64,000 bases of DNA, from positions 2,046,001 to 2,110,000 of the forward strand of contig CP014771.1 in assembly GCA_001596155.1 (NCBI GenBank), given 5' to 3'. Source of the DNA: Hymenobacter psoromatis. GTDB lineage: Bacteria; Bacteroidota; Bacteroidia; Cytophagales; Hymenobacteraceae. The position numbers and the translations under genes are program-made. The notes below the pieces were generated by a model, which worked only from the letters and a program-made list of their open reading frames with translations, was not told the DNA's origin and searched no databases. The number at the start of each line of letters is the position of its first letter. Position 1 is the stretch's first letter. Positions 1 to 8,633 of the stretch are shown piece after piece.

Positions 1-2
1 CC

Positions 3-512
3 GGCATCGGTTACACTGATGAGGACTATGCCCGCATTGTGAGCGAAGTAGCCGGCCGCAAAATGCAGGTGTATTTTGATAAATTTATCAACGGTACCGC
101 GCCCTTGCAGGAGCCGCTTGACAAGGCGCTGCACACTGTCGGTTGCCAGTTGGTGGCAACTGAAAACGCTTCGGCTTCGGAGGGTATTTTCGGCTTTCGC
201 ACGGTGGTGAAAAACGAGCGCACGGAGGTAACTTACATATGGCCCGGCTCGCCGGCCGCCGCCGCGCTCACCGTCGATGATGAAATCGTGGCCATCAACG
301 GCCGCCGCGTCGATATGAATCTGCAAAGCCTGCTCAGCATCGACGCGCCGCACTACGAGGTAGCCGTGTTTCGGCAGAATCGACTACTGGTAGTGGAGCT
401 GGCTGCGCAGCGAGGGGTAGGGTTTGGCCCGCGCTACGCGGTGGAGAAGCTGGCGGAGGCCGACGAGGCGCAGCGGGCGGGGTTTCAGAAGTGGATGGGC
501 TGGGCATTTTAA
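3..512 (+). CDS. M61 family metallopeptidase with PDZ domain, C-terminal part
   Basis: The open frame enters from the left edge (first complete codon at base 3), so the N-terminus and the zinc-binding catalytic domain lie outside the window. What remains resembles the end of the glycyl-aminopeptidase-like M61 peptidases: a helical stretch ending in a YFDKFINGT-type motif (a dimer/catalytic-lobe signature of the family), followed by a PDZ domain with WPGSPAAAA, DDEIVAINGRRV and a terminal strand, AVFRQNRLLVVEL. PDZ domains in this family are thought to bind peptide ends. A GTG at 39 could be read as a start, but the match to the family continues upstream of it. It is probably periplasmic, but the signal peptide cannot be seen. 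The family call is from recognition only. Confidence 0.75.
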   Translation, partial: GIGYTDEDYARIVSEVAGRKMQVYFDKFINGTAPLQEPLDKALHTVGCQLVATENASASEGIFGFRTVVKNERTEVTYIWPGSPAAAALTVDDEIVAINGRRVDMNLQSLLSIDAPHYEVAVFRQNRLLVVELAAQRGVGFGPRYAVEKLAEADEAQRAGFQKWMGWAF

Positions 513-552
513 GCAGCTTGCTTCCCAGCCTTTAAGTTTATACTTTTCCACT

Positions 553-1331
553 ATGAAGCACTCTTATTGGCTGCTGCTGTTGCTAATTGCGTGCGAACAC
601 GCCAAGCCTGATTCTCAAAAATCGAGCTTTCAGGCCAAGCCTCATCATACTGAAAAACAGCCAATCGTTGCAGCTGAGCCTACCGTAGCTTTTACCTCCG
701 GCGACCGCGCTACCAATGGGCTAAATGATACGCTGCACGTCAGTCAGGGTATCGTGCTTCGGTTGGAACCAGGTAGCAAAAGTGACTTTGCCAAAGTAGC
801 GCGCAGCCAGCCTTCGTTTTCTGAGACTCACCTCATCCGGCAAAAAGGTAACGGTCGGGTATATCGCGTTGACCATACGCTGATAATACGGCCTTTTAAC
901 GGGCCAGCGCTACGCTTTTCCGACGATACTCATCAAATGCGGGGGGATGAAAATGAGGATATGGACACTCGCTGTGAGTTTTTGGGTAGTGTACCCGGCC
1001 AGTCGATAGCTTGCAATATGAACGTTATCAACCCTTTCTCATCAACAAATATTCGGGCCGCGCTACCTTACTCTCCTGGGACCCAGAAATCTCGCCTAAT
1101 CGGCAATTTCTGCTTATTGCTACCCCCGGCTTAGATATCGAAAGTTTACTTAATGGACTTGAGTTGCTCACCATTTCTGACCATGAAGTGAATTCTTCAT
1201 GGACTAAAACACTGAATAACTGGCAGCCGCAGCAAGTGCGGTGGCTTGACAACCACACGATAGCTATTGAGCAGTTGCGCTTCGAGCCTAAAGTGGATAC
1301 CACTTACGTACGGCTGCTGCTTCCCAACTAA
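553..1331 (+). pseudogene. Lipoprotein of unknown function, frameshifted
   Basis: The start at 553 gives a lipoprotein signal (basic MKHSYW, then LLLLLIAC with the acylated Cys near residue 15). The first frame stays open to 1134, but its last 45 or so residues look non-native. A second frame, open from about 990 to 1331, carries a more natural continuation (YQPFLINKYSG, SPNRQFLLI, LLPN) across the same stretch. The switch falls at roughly 993-1011. Read together they would give one protein of about 258 residues. Either a one-base indel has broken the gene or the assembly has an error; no slippery run is obvious at the junction. The function is not recognised. A strong hairpin terminator follows directly. 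Confidence 0.6.
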
Positions 1332-1374
1332 AAACGCCCCGCTTCATCGGTCTGTCGATGAAGCGGGGCGTTTC
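1331..1374. terminator. Bidirectional rho-independent terminator
   Basis: A perfect 16-bp stem (1334-1349 with 1356-1371) and a 6-base loop, flanked by AAAA on the left and TTTC on the right. It lies between convergent genes and can serve both. Confidence 0.85.
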
Positions 1375-1391
1375 TTTGAAAGGTGTGGCCC

Positions 1392-1640
1392 TTAATGCTT
1401 GGCGTCGCCGCCTTTGCCCACTTTGCCTTTGTTGACTGACATTGGCTTGTTGCCCTGCGGGTTGCTGCGAATTTTGTTGACCCCGCTGCCGGCGTCGTTG
1501 CCATCGGTAGTGTTGCCGTGACCTGATACCTGATTATCGTTCGGGTTTTGCACCTGGGTGCTTTTTTTCTTGGTATTCTCGAACGGGTCAACGGACGTCT
1601 TTTTGTCCTTTGGGTCGGAGTTTTTATGAGCTAATGACAT
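1392..1640 (-). CDS. Small hydrophilic protein, unknown function
   Basis: 82 residues from the ATG at 1640. The protein is very polar, rich in Lys, Asn, Asp and Gly, with no membrane segment, Cys or recognisable motif. Stretches such as KDKKTSVDPFENTKKKS and VNKGKVGKGGDAKH suggest a disordered, basic polypeptide, perhaps nucleic-acid-binding or stress-related, but this is a guess. A longer in-frame start at 1793 would overlap the upstream thioredoxin-like gene and encodes residues of a different, Arg-rich character, so I rejected it. It lies 91 bp downstream of the thioredoxin-like gene on the same strand and may share its transcript. The hairpin at 1331-1374 ends the unit. Confidence 0.5.
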   Translation of the reverse strand: MSLAHKNSDPKDKKTSVDPFENTKKKSTQVQNPNDNQVSGHGNTTDGNDAGSGVNKIRSNPQGNKPMSVNKGKVGKGGDAKH

Positions 1641-1731
1641 GGCGGGAAAAGGATTAGTGAGCGTGTCCTTAGTGTACCCGCCAACGAGCCGCAGGGTTGC
1701 CCCTACCCCCCGTTTTCTTGCCGAAGCCGGC

Positions 1732-2346
1732 TTACTCGGCCAGCTTCTCCAGCGCCGCCCGAAACGCGGGCGTGTCGTAGTCGGCCATGCCATCGTGGCG
1801 GTCGGCCAGCCGCCCGGCGGGCGTGAGGATTACCGTGGACGGAATGGAGGGCGAATCGAAGGGCGCGGGCAGCGGCGCGGCCGGAAAAAACACCGGCAGT
1901 GTGTAACCCTTGCGCTTCAATAAGGCCCGCGCTTTATTTGGATTCTCATCGAGCGAGATGAGCACGAAGGCGACTTTGGCGGTGTCCGTTTTTTGGTAGA
2001 GGGCTTGCAGGCCGGGCATTTCGGCCAGGCAGGGCGGGCACCAGCTGGCCCACAGGTTCACGAGCACCACCTTGCCCCGAAACTGGCGCAGGTTGGCCGG
2101 GTGGCCAGCGAGCGTGTACAGCGGCAGGGGGTAGGGATAGTCGGCGCGCGCACTGGCAAATTGCACGGGCAGCGCCGCCCTACCCCCGTCTGGGGCCGTG
2201 GGCGGCGCAGCGCGCCACAAGCCGGTTGCCAACAGGCCGCGCTGCAACGTGCTGAGTACGGGCAGGCGCAGGTCAGTCGTCATCACCACCGCGAAGGCGG
2301 CGAGGAAGACGATTTCGCCCAGGTTTTTGCGTAGCCAGGAAGGCAT
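1732..2346 (-). CDS. TlpA/ResA-like membrane-anchored thioredoxin
   Basis: 204 residues from the ATG at 2346. A single N-terminal hydrophobic segment (about residues 10-25) would anchor it in the inner membrane with the thioredoxin domain in the periplasm. The redox motif is WCPPC at about residues 102-106 (NLWASWCPPCLAEMP), the usual TlpA/ResA context, and a cis-proline region is present (SIPSTVILTP). Such proteins reduce disulfides in apocytochromes or other extracytoplasmic partners. No cytochrome-maturation genes lie nearby, so the partner is unknown. In-frame sequence upstream of the ATG runs into a palindromic repeat (2365-2452), which argues for this start. Confidence 0.85.
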   Translation of the reverse strand: MPSWLRKNLGEIVFLAAFAVVMTTDLRLPVLSTLQRGLLATGLWRAAPPTAPDGGRAALPVQFASARADYPYPLPLYTLAGHPANLRQFRGKVVLVNLWASWCPPCLAEMPGLQALYQKTDTAKVAFVLISLDENPNKARALLKRKGYTLPVFFPAAPLPAPFDSPSIPSTVILTPAGRLADRHDGMADYDTPAFRAALEKLAE

Positions 2347-2364
2347 GATTAGGGTTTCTTTTCT

Positions 2365-2452
2365 GTCATTGCGAGCAGAGCGAAGCAATCGCACCTGAAC
2401 GACCGGCGTAGGTATCGTTCGGGTGCGATTGCTTCGCTCTGCTCGCAATGAC
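2365..2452. repeat. Family 1 intergenic palindrome
   Basis: Inverted arms 2365-2402 and 2415-2452 (GTCATTGCGAGC...) lie between two minus-strand genes. Each arm holds an inner ATTGC/GCAAT stem. Confidence 0.85.
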
Positions 2453-2463
2453 GCCTGTTGAAA

Positions 2464-3393
2464 CTACGCCGTGACGCCCATTGGCTGCACGCGCACCAAC
2501 TCTTCAAACTGCGCTTCGCGGGCTTCGATTTCTTCCTGCGTCAAGTTTAATAACCGCTCGGTGCCGAATTTTTCGACGCAAAACGAGGCCATTGCCGAGC
2601 CGTGGATGACGGCGCGCTTGAGGTTTTCGAACGAGCAGTCGTCGGTGGCCGCGATGTGGCCGATGAAGCCGCCGGCAAAGGTGTCGCCCGCGCCGGTCGG
2701 GTCGAAGACTTCTTCGAGGGGTAGGGCCGGGGCGAAGAATATTTTATTCCTGTGAAAGAGCAGCGCGCCGTTTTCGCCCTTCTTGATGACCAAAAACTTT
2801 GGCCCCAGAGCCAGGATTTTGCGGGCGGCCTTCACCAGCGAGTGCTCACCGGACAGTTGCCGGGCTTCCTCGTCGTTGATGCTGAGCACGTCAATCATCT
2901 CGATGGTGGCCAGCAGGTCGTCGGGGGCCGAATCCATCCAGAAATTCATCGTGTCGAGCACGATGAGCTTGGGGCGGTTCACGAGGCGCTCAATGACAAG
3001 GCGCTGCACCTGGGGCGCCAGGTTGCCCAGCATCAGGTACTTGCAGTCCTGATACGCATCGGGGATGAGCGGGTCGAACGAGCCGAGCACGTTCAGCTCA
3101 GTCGTGATGGTTTCGCGCGAGTTGAGGTCCTGGCTGTACTTGCCCGACCAAAAAAACGACTTTTCGTCGGGCTTGATTTGCAAACCTTCGGTATCAACAC
3201 CGTGGGTTTCCAGAATCTGAATGTCGGACGGCGGGAAGTCGCCCCCCACCACGGCCACCAGGTTCACGGGCTTGGTCGAGTACGAAGCCGACAGGCTGAT
3301 ATAAGTAGCTGCGCCACCGATGATTTTGTCGGTTTTGCCAAAAGGAGTTTCCAGGGCGTCGAAGGCCACGGAGCCGATTATGAGAAGGCTCAT
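2464..3393 (-). CDS. PfkB-family carbohydrate kinase
   Basis: 309 residues, a typical length for ribokinase/PfkB kinases, which transfer the ATP gamma-phosphate to a sugar or nucleoside hydroxyl. The N-terminal GSVAFDALETPFG...GGAATYIS region corresponds to the first family signature. The second signature, DPTGAGDTFAGGFIG at about residue 235, contains the catalytic Asp and the anion-hole glycines. The substrate cannot be read from the sequence; conserved Bacteroidetes members are usually annotated only as sugar kinases. The start at 3393 is the first ATG after the intergenic spacer. The gene stands alone between a family 1 palindrome and the tRNA-His terminator. Confidence 0.85.
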   Translation of the reverse strand: MSLLIIGSVAFDALETPFGKTDKIIGGAATYISLSASYSTKPVNLVAVVGGDFPPSDIQILETHGVDTEGLQIKPDEKSFFWSGKYSQDLNSRETITTELNVLGSFDPLIPDAYQDCKYLMLGNLAPQVQRLVIERLVNRPKLIVLDTMNFWMDSAPDDLLATIEMIDVLSINDEEARQLSGEHSLVKAARKILALGPKFLVIKKGENGALLFHRNKIFFAPALPLEEVFDPTGAGDTFAGGFIGHIAATDDCSFENLKRAVIHGSAMASFCVEKFGTERLLNLTQEEIEAREAQFEELVRVQPMGVTA

Positions 3394-3451
3394 TGCGGGA
3401 AATTAGAGAGGGTAGAGAAGTAGGCGATGGATACCCAACTATTCAATTAAC

Positions 3452-3481
3452 AAAAAAGTCCCCGGATTCGCATCCGGGGAC
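3452..3481 (-). terminator. Rho-independent terminator of tRNA-His
   Basis: A 10-bp stem (3459-3468 with 3472-3481) followed on the minus strand by TTTTTTG, directly downstream of the tRNA gene. Confidence 0.85.
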
Positions 3482-3490
3482 GTTGAAGAG

Positions 3491-3565
3491 GGTAAATAAT
3501 GGGGTTCGAACCCACGACCTTCGGAATCACAATCCGATGCTCTAACCAGCTGAGCTATATCTACC
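3491..3565 (-). tRNA. tRNA-His (anticodon GTG)
   Basis: The minus strand folds into a full cloverleaf. The acceptor stem is GTAGATA/TATTTAC, positions 8-9 are TA, the D-arm begins GCTC, the anticodon stem TCGGA/TCCGA encloses the loop TTGTGAT (anticodon GTG), and the T-arm is GTGGG-TTCGAAC-CCCAT. The extra 5' G (position -1, base 3565) faces C73 (base 3491), the identity pair for histidyl-tRNA synthetase, so G-1 is encoded. CCA is not encoded. A consensus Bacteroidetes promoter lies just upstream and a terminator just downstream, making it a single-gene unit. Confidence 0.95.
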
Positions 3566-3583
3566 ATGTGTGCTTTGGGAGTG

Positions 3584-3614
3584 CAAAGATACGCAGGGTA
3601 CTGAAATTTGCAAA
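3584..3614 (-). promoter_or_regulatory. Bacteroidetes-type promoter for tRNA-His
   Basis: On the minus strand the -33 box TTTG (3611-3614) is followed after 19 bases by TATCTTTG (3584-3591), matching TTTG-N19-TAnnTTTG. The -7 box lies about 19 bases before the tRNA 5' end. Confidence 0.7.
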
Positions 3615-3620
3615 GAAAAT

Positions 3621-3729
3621 CGTTTGTCCTTGCGAGCGAAGCGCGGCAATCGCACCCGAACGATAGACGCACGACCGGTGTGAGTTTCGTTCGGATACGA
3701 TTGCCGCGCTTCGCTCGCAAGGACAAACG
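3621..3729. repeat. Family 1 intergenic palindrome
   Basis: Long inverted arms beginning CGTTTGTCCTTGCGAGCG and ending in its complement. The copy separates tRNA-His from the divergent helicase gene. The inner stem has drifted here (CTTGC/GCAAT). Confidence 0.85.
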
Positions 3730-3793
3730 ATTCTATTACGCTCGCCCCAAAGAAGAAACAGGATGCGCAGCAAAATATCCCGACCTTTGCCAC

Positions 3794-5215
3794 ATGGACA
3801 CCCCATTTGCCTTCGCCGACTTTAAGCTTAACAAGCAATTACTCACCGCCGTAGCCGAGGCGGGCTTCACCGAGCCCACGCCGGTGCAGGTGCAGACCAT
3901 TCCGCTGCTGCTGGCCGGGCACGACGTGCTGGGCATTGCCCAAACCGGCACCGGCAAGACGGCCGCTTTCGGCCTACCCCTGCTCATGAAGGTGAAGTAT
4001 GCGCAGGGCGAGCACCCGCGCGCCCTGGTGCTGGCCCCGACCCGCGAGCTGGCCATTCAGCTCGAAAAACACCTTAAAGCGCTGGCCACCTACACCGATT
4101 TGCGCATTTATGCCATCTACGGCGGCTTGGGGCCGAAGACGCAGATTGAGACTATCAAGGCGGGGCTGGATATTCTCATCGCTACCCCCGGCCGGCTGAT
4201 GGAGATTTATCTGAAGGGCGACCTCATGCTGAAAAATATTCAGACGCTGGTGCTCGACGAGGCCGATAAGATGATGGACATGGGCTTTATGCTCCAGATT
4301 CGGGCCATCTTGGAAATCATTCCGCGCAAGCGCCAGAACGTGCTTTTTTCGGCCACGATGCCCGAGCGGGTGGCGGTGCTGAGCGAAGAATTTCTGGAAT
4401 TTCCGGTGCGCGTGGAGGTAACGCCGCCGGCCCAAACAGCCCAGACCATCACCCAGAGCCTGTATGAGGTGCCCAACCTGGCCACCAAAATTAACCTGCT
4501 CGAATACCTGCTGCACCGCGACGCGGCCGAGATGACGCGGGTGCTGCTTTTTACCCGCACCAAGGAAAACGCCGACCAGGTGGCCGCCTTCCTCAAGCGC
4601 AAAGCGCCCGTGGGCGAGGTGCGCGTGATACACGGCAACAAGGGCCAGAATGCCCGCATGAACAGCATGGACGCCTTTAAGGAAGGCGGTGTGCGCTATT
4701 TGGTGGCTACCGACGTGGCGGCCCGCGGCATCGACGTGCCGCAGGTGAGCCACGTGGTGAACTTCGACGTGCCGCTGATTTTTGACGACTACGTGCACCG
4801 CATCGGGCGCACCGGGCGGGCGCGGCACGCGGGCGCGGCCATCACCTTCGCCGACCCCACCGAGCGCCAGCACATGGAGCGCATCGCAGAGCTTATCAAT
4901 CAGGAAATTCCGCTGCTGACCATCCCGGAGGAAGTCTCGCTGACCAACACGCCCTTCATCGAAAAGCAGGTGCAGGACCGCACGCTCGACGAGCAGCGCC
5001 GCCGCCAGGACCCCGATTTCAAGGGGGCTTTCCACGAAAAAAAGGAGTGGATAAAGCCCGGCGTGACGATTGATAAGCGCACCGGCAAAGCCTTCGAAGA
5101 AGGCAAGCACCACAAGAAAAGCCAGAAGGGCAACAAGAAAAACCCTGGCAAAAAAGGCGCTTCGGCACCGGGCATGAAGGCTATCCGGGCGCGTCCCAAG
5201 CGGCGCAGTAGCTAA
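3794..5215 (+). CDS. DEAD-box ATP-dependent RNA helicase (RhlE-like)
   Basis: 473 residues from the ATG at 3794; the upstream open frame runs through a palindromic repeat and is not coding. All core motifs are present in order: the Q motif (FTEPTPVQVQTIP), motif I AQTGTGKT, PTRELAIQ, TPGR, DEAD (II), SAT (III), then in the second RecA lobe VATDVAARGID and HRIGRTGRAR (VI). A Lys-rich tail of about 60 residues (KHHKKSQKGNKKNPGKKG) probably adds non-specific RNA affinity. It would unwind short RNA duplexes in ribosome assembly or RNA decay. The exact subfamily is not certain; the layout fits RhlE-type enzymes. Confidence 0.9.
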   Translation: MDTPFAFADFKLNKQLLTAVAEAGFTEPTPVQVQTIPLLLAGHDVLGIAQTGTGKTAAFGLPLLMKVKYAQGEHPRALVLAPTRELAIQLEKHLKALATYTDLRIYAIYGGLGPKTQIETIKAGLDILIATPGRLMEIYLKGDLMLKNIQTLVLDEADKMMDMGFMLQIRAILEIIPRKRQNVLFSATMPERVAVLSEEFLEFPVRVEVTPPAQTAQTITQSLYEVPNLATKINLLEYLLHRDAAEMTRVLLFTRTKENADQVAAFLKRKAPVGEVRVIHGNKGQNARMNSMDAFKEGGVRYLVATDVAARGIDVPQVSHVVNFDVPLIFDDYVHRIGRTGRARHAGAAITFADPTERQHMERIAELINQEIPLLTIPEEVSLTNTPFIEKQVQDRTLDEQRRRQDPDFKGAFHEKKEWIKPGVTIDKRTGKAFEEGKHHKKSQKGNKKNPGKKGASAPGMKAIRARPKRRSS

Positions 5216-5233
5216 CGGGCTGCCCACTGGCAC

Positions 5234-5281
5234 AAAAAAGAGCGTCGCGCAAAGTTGAAACTTCGCGCGACGCTCTTTCTT
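5234..5281. terminator. Bidirectional terminator hairpin
   Basis: A stem of about 20 bp with one mismatch, centred near 5258 and flanked by an A-run on the left and a T-rich tract on the right, between the convergent helicase and aquaporin genes. Confidence 0.8.
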
Positions 5282-5294
5282 TTCTACCCCCCCC

Positions 5295-6149
5295 TTACAA
5301 CGGCGGAGCCGGGTTACTGGACGTTACGTCGCCGATGGTAGTGGTAGCCCGTGAGATATACTGGGCCGAAGCCGCCACTGCCTCAGTGCCATCGCTGCCC
5401 GTGAGCCACTGGTACGAGATGCCCGCCAAGGCCCCCCCCAGCAGCGGTGCCACCCAAAACAGCCACACTTGCTGCAAGGCCAGGCCGCCCAGAATCAGGG
5501 CTGGACCTAGCGAGCGGGCCGGGTTGACGGAGGTGTTGGTGACCGGAATGCTGAGCAGGTGAATAAGGGTGAGGCCCAGGCCAATGGCAATGGGGCCGAA
5601 CCCCTTGGCCGCCCGCGCATCGGTAGCGCCCAGAATAATGTAGAGGAAAATCATCGTCAGCAATGTTTCGGTGACGAAGCAGGCGAGCAATGAGTAACCG
5701 CCCGGCGAGCCCGCACCGTAGCCATTGGCAGCCAAGCCGTTGGTAGCTATGTTGTAGGCTGGCGAGCCCGAGGCAATGACGTAGAGCACACCCGCCCCCG
5801 CCAGGCCGCCCAGCACCTGCGCCACCCAATAGGGCAGCAGGTTGCGGCCCGCAAAGCGCCCACCCAGCCACAAGCCCAGGCTCACGGCGGGGTTGAAGTG
5901 ACCGCCCGAAATGTGGCCAAACGCGAATGCCATCGTGAGCACCGTGAGGCCGAAGGCCAGCGATACGCCCAGGAGCCCGATTCCTACTTTGGGGAAGCCG
6001 GCCGCCAGCACGGCACTGCCGCAACCTCCCAGCACCAGCCAGAAGGTGCCAATAAATTCGACGGCCAGCCGACGCGATATAGCCGCCTGCACGGGGGCTG
6101 GCTCGGCCGGTAGCTCCAGCGCAACGGGAACAGTAGTAACAGCGGACAT
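5295..6149 (-). CDS. aqpZ: Aquaporin Z
   Basis: 284 residues with six hydrophobic segments and both half-helix NPA motifs: [10 protein letters not shown] (near residue 84) and [14 protein letters not shown] (near residue 205). The context of the second motif, NTSVNPARS, is typical of water-selective AqpZ and not of glycerol facilitators. It would pass water across the inner membrane during osmotic shifts. An N-terminal extension of about 25 residues (Pro/Ala/Glu-rich) and a tail of about 40 residues are longer than in E. coli AqpZ. The start at 6149 is the first ATG; no alternative is clearly better. Confidence 0.92.
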   Translation of the reverse strand: MSAVTTVPVALELPAEPAPVQAAISRRLAVEFIGTFWLVLGGCGSAVLAAGFPKVGIGLLGVSLAFGLTVLTMAFAFGHISGGHFNPAVSLGLWLGGRFAGRNLLPYWVAQVLGGLAGAGVLYVIASGSPAYNIATNGLAANGYGAGSPGGYSLLACFVTETLLTMIFLYIILGATDARAAKGFGPIAIGLGLTLIHLLSIPVTNTSVNPARSLGPALILGGLALQQVWLFWVAPLLGGALAGISYQWLTGSDGTEAVAASAQYISRATTTIGDVTSSNPAPPL

Positions 6150-6294
6150 AGAATGAGAATAGGCGTGAGTGTAAACTCTCTTTAGCCCGCCTTTTTGTTG
6201 GCAAAAAGGCGAAGTAACGCTTATACGAAATGACCTGACTGGCAGCTATTTCTTATAGATGCTTTGCAACGAATCTCAGCGATGCAACGCGTAG

Positions 6295-6726
6295 CTAATG
6301 GTGCAGTATGTGCCCGATGCGAACGCTGGCCAGCGTGAGCACACTACCCCACAGCACAGCGCTCCAGAACATGTGCAGCATAATGCGCTGGCGCGGCACG
6401 CCCAGCAGGGTGGCCACCACGGTGCCGCCGATGGGCGAAAGCAGCACGGGTGTCAGAAACGCGATGCCGCCCATGCCAAAGCGCTTGAAGACCTTGATGA
6501 TATTGCGCGAACGCTTGGAAAAAACCGGCACCCGGCGCAGGCGGCGCTGCTGCTGCCGGTGCCGCACCCAGGCCCTACCCACCCCCGAAATGATGAAGAC
6601 GCTCGTCATCATACCCGCCACCGTGAGGCACAGCGTGGGCCAGAAACCCAGCCCCATGCTACTGCCCGCTAGCGGGCCACCCAAAAATTTTACGGTGCTG
6701 AGCAGAAATACAGTGGCAAGCTTCAT
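6295..6726 (-). CDS. Small membrane protein, possible Sm_multidrug_ex family
   Basis: 143 residues from the ATG at 6726; the frame stays open to an ATG at 6813, but those extra residues look less natural. There are three or four hydrophobic segments. Between them lies a basic loop (WVRHRQQQRRLRRVPVFSKRSR), and the later part, KRFGMGGIAFLTPVLLSPIGGTVVATLLGVPRQR, resembles the PF06695 (small multidrug export-like) and related DedA-type proteins. Members of that group are poorly characterised despite the name. It has no operon partner. Function not established. Confidence 0.55.
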   Translation of the reverse strand: MKLATVFLLSTVKFLGGPLAGSSMGLGFWPTLCLTVAGMMTSVFIISGVGRAWVRHRQQQRRLRRVPVFSKRSRNIIKVFKRFGMGGIAFLTPVLLSPIGGTVVATLLGVPRQRIMLHMFWSAVLWGSVLTLASVRIGHILHH

Positions 6727-7003
6727 GGCAAAATGTAACACTAATACAGGAATAACAATAAAATAGCTGGCAAACCTGCTTGATGAGACAGGAATGGCAA
6801 CAAAAATAGACAATTTCCTGTATCAGTTTACGCGCTAGGCCTCGAAATTTTAGTTATCAATGTACTATGCTGCTTTCGTGCCGGATTTCGCAGCGGTCGG
6901 CCGAGCTACATTTTTTAGCTTGAAGACCCTACCAATTCGGTCAGCAAAAACAGGCACTTAATGAAGGTACAACAGCACCAGGAAATACTCCCTACTTACA
7001 ATC

Positions 7004-7696
7004 CTAAATTTTACTACCAAAAGCCAAGTCGCCGGCATCGCCCAGGCCGGGGATGATGTAGGCCTGCTCGTTGAGCTTTTCATCGACGGCCGCCAGCCAG
7101 AGCGTGGCCTCGGGAATTTCGCGCATGACGTAGGCTACCCCCTCGGGCGAGGCGATAACGGCCGCGATATGCACCTGGCGCGGCGTGCCGAAGCGCAACA
7201 TGGCGCGGTAGGTTTGCACCAAGCTTTTGCCGGTGGCCAGCATGGGGTCGGCCAGGATGAGCACGCGCTCATCGAGGCTGGGCGCGGTGAGGTAGTCGAG
7301 CTGCACCTGCACCTGGGCCGTGCCCTCAATGCGGTAGGCGGCGGCAAACGCGCTGGGGCTCTGGTCAAAATAATTGAGGAAGCCTTGGTGAAACGGCAGG
7401 CCGGCGCGCAGCACGGTGGCCAGCACCGGGAAATCGCGGAGCAGCTGGCTCGGGGCCTCGCCCAGCGGCGTGCGCACGGCCTGCGGCGTGTAGCTGAGCT
7501 GGGCGCTGATGCGGGTGGCCATAATTTCGCCCAGGCGCTCCAGGTTGCGGCGGAAGCGCAGGCTGTCCTTCTGCACGTCCACGTCGCGGAGCTGGGCCAG
7601 AAAATGGTTGGCGATGCTGGGCTCGGCGCACACCACGTGCAGGCGTTCGGGCAGCGGGGGGGGGGTAGGGGCAGCAGAAGTCAGGGGCGCATCCAT
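7004..7696 (-). CDS. upp: Uracil phosphoribosyltransferase
   Basis: 230 residues. It would make UMP from uracil and PRPP (pyrimidine salvage, cytoplasm). The PRPP loop is DPMLATGKSL (about residues 150-160), and the uracil-binding C-terminus YIIPGLGDAGDLAFGSK is the diagnostic ending of bacterial Upp. The first 20 residues are a Pro/Ala-rich extension not usual in the family, so the true start could be slightly downstream, but no later Met precedes the conserved region. The start overlaps the end of the upstream GNAT gene by 16 bases on the same strand, suggesting translational coupling. The window also encodes uracil degradation (23-32 kb), so salvage and catabolism compete for the same base. 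Confidence 0.92.
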   Translation of the reverse strand: MDAPLTSAAPTPPPLPERLHVVCAEPSIANHFLAQLRDVDVQKDSLRFRRNLERLGEIMATRISAQLSYTPQAVRTPLGEAPSQLLRDFPVLATVLRAGLPFHQGFLNYFDQSPSAFAAAYRIEGTAQVQVQLDYLTAPSLDERVLILADPMLATGKSLVQTYRAMLRFGTPRQVHIAAVIASPEGVAYVMREIPEATLWLAAVDEKLNEQAYIIPGLGDAGDLAFGSKI

Positions 7697-8631
7697 GAGG
7701 AAAACCAGTTGGGGGGAGTGAGGGTCAGGGCAGCGTATAGTACGGGCCGCGCCCCGAAATTGGCGAAGAAACGCCCAATCCCCGGCAACGTGCCTCCTTC
7801 AAAGTCAAACACCTGGCCCGGCTGGCCCGCGTGCCGGCGAATGGCATCATCGAGGAGCAGCATGGGCGCTTTGGCCGCGCGGCCGGCCGGCGTAACCGCC
7901 GCAAACAGGTAAATAACCCCGCCGCCGTGGCGCACGAACAGGGCACCGGCGAGCAGCTCGCCAGTGGCTGGCTGGCGCACTTGCCGTATCTCCGCCACGC
8001 CGCGCAGCTGGGCGGCCCGCACCAGCCGCCGCAACAAGTGGTAGTGGCGCGCCCGCAGCCCCGTGTCGGCGGGCCCACGATAGGTTTGAAACAGGCGAAT
8101 CAGCTCTTCCATCTCCGCCTCCGAGCCCTCGGCAGCGCCCAGCGGCTGGGGCAGCAGCTGGTTTTTCCGCAGCCGGCGGCGATACTCGGCCGTGTAGCCT
8201 TGCAGCAGCGCCGGGTAGGCGGGCGCTAAATCGAGGTGGTAGGTGAGGCGCTCGGTGGCCTCGAAACCGGGGGGTAGGGCGGGCAGGGCCACGCCGGGCG
8301 GCAGCTGCTGGTAGAGCTGGCGGCAATACGTGGCGGCCAGCCGCAGGTAGTCGGCCAGCTCGTGGTGCTGGCTGGCGGGCGTCAGCACCAGGCCTAGCTG
8401 CTGGGTGAAAAGCGGCTGGTACGCTACCCTACCCCCCGGCCGCCACTTGGTGGGCAGCGGCAGCAGCGAGCGGTATTCGCCGGCCGGCCCCAGCTCGACC
8501 ACGGCCGCCCAGCGGCCAGCCGTGGCGTGCAGCCACCACGCCTGCACGTAGGGCAGCGCGCCGGGGCTGGCAGCCACGCAGGCTTCCCAGTTGATGAGGT
8601 CGAGGTCAGGAAAGCGGAGCAGATGCAGCAT
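7681..8631 (-). CDS. GNAT-fold (FemAB/BioF2-like) acyltransferase, unknown substrate
   Basis: 316 residues. The layout of two GNAT-like halves and the C-terminal motif VFDFEGGTLPGIGRFFANFGARPVLY recall the Acetyltransf_6/FemAB-like proteins, in which a DFEGS-xxxGIxRFFxxFG stretch closes the fold. The middle TAEYRRRLRKNQ segment matches the helix that in relatives precedes the second domain. The substrate is unknown; relatives transfer amino acids or acyl groups to cell-wall or surface precursors. The stop lies inside the first codons of upp. Upstream is a composite repeat block (8634-8820). Confidence 0.65.
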   Translation of the reverse strand: MLHLLRFPDLDLINWEACVAASPGALPYVQAWWLHATAGRWAAVVELGPAGEYRSLLPLPTKWRPGGRVAYQPLFTQQLGLVLTPASQHHELADYLRLAATYCRQLYQQLPPGVALPALPPGFEATERLTYHLDLAPAYPALLQGYTAEYRRRLRKNQLLPQPLGAAEGSEAEMEELIRLFQTYRGPADTGLRARHYHLLRRLVRAAQLRGVAEIRQVRQPATGELLAGALFVRHGGGVIYLFAAVTPAGRAAKAPMLLLDDAIRRHAGQPGQVFDFEGGTLPGIGRFFANFGARPVLYAALTLTPPNWFSSWMRP

Positions 8632-8633
8632 TC

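Noticed and set aside
3608..3793. N-terminal extension of the helicase
   Set aside because: Encoded by a family 1 palindrome; the helicase Q-motif region starts just after the ATG at 3794.
3974..5233. Long antisense open frame opposite the DEAD-box helicase (419 codons)
   Set aside because: High-GC shadow frame rich in His, Gly and Arg with no family features; the plus-strand helicase motifs are complete.
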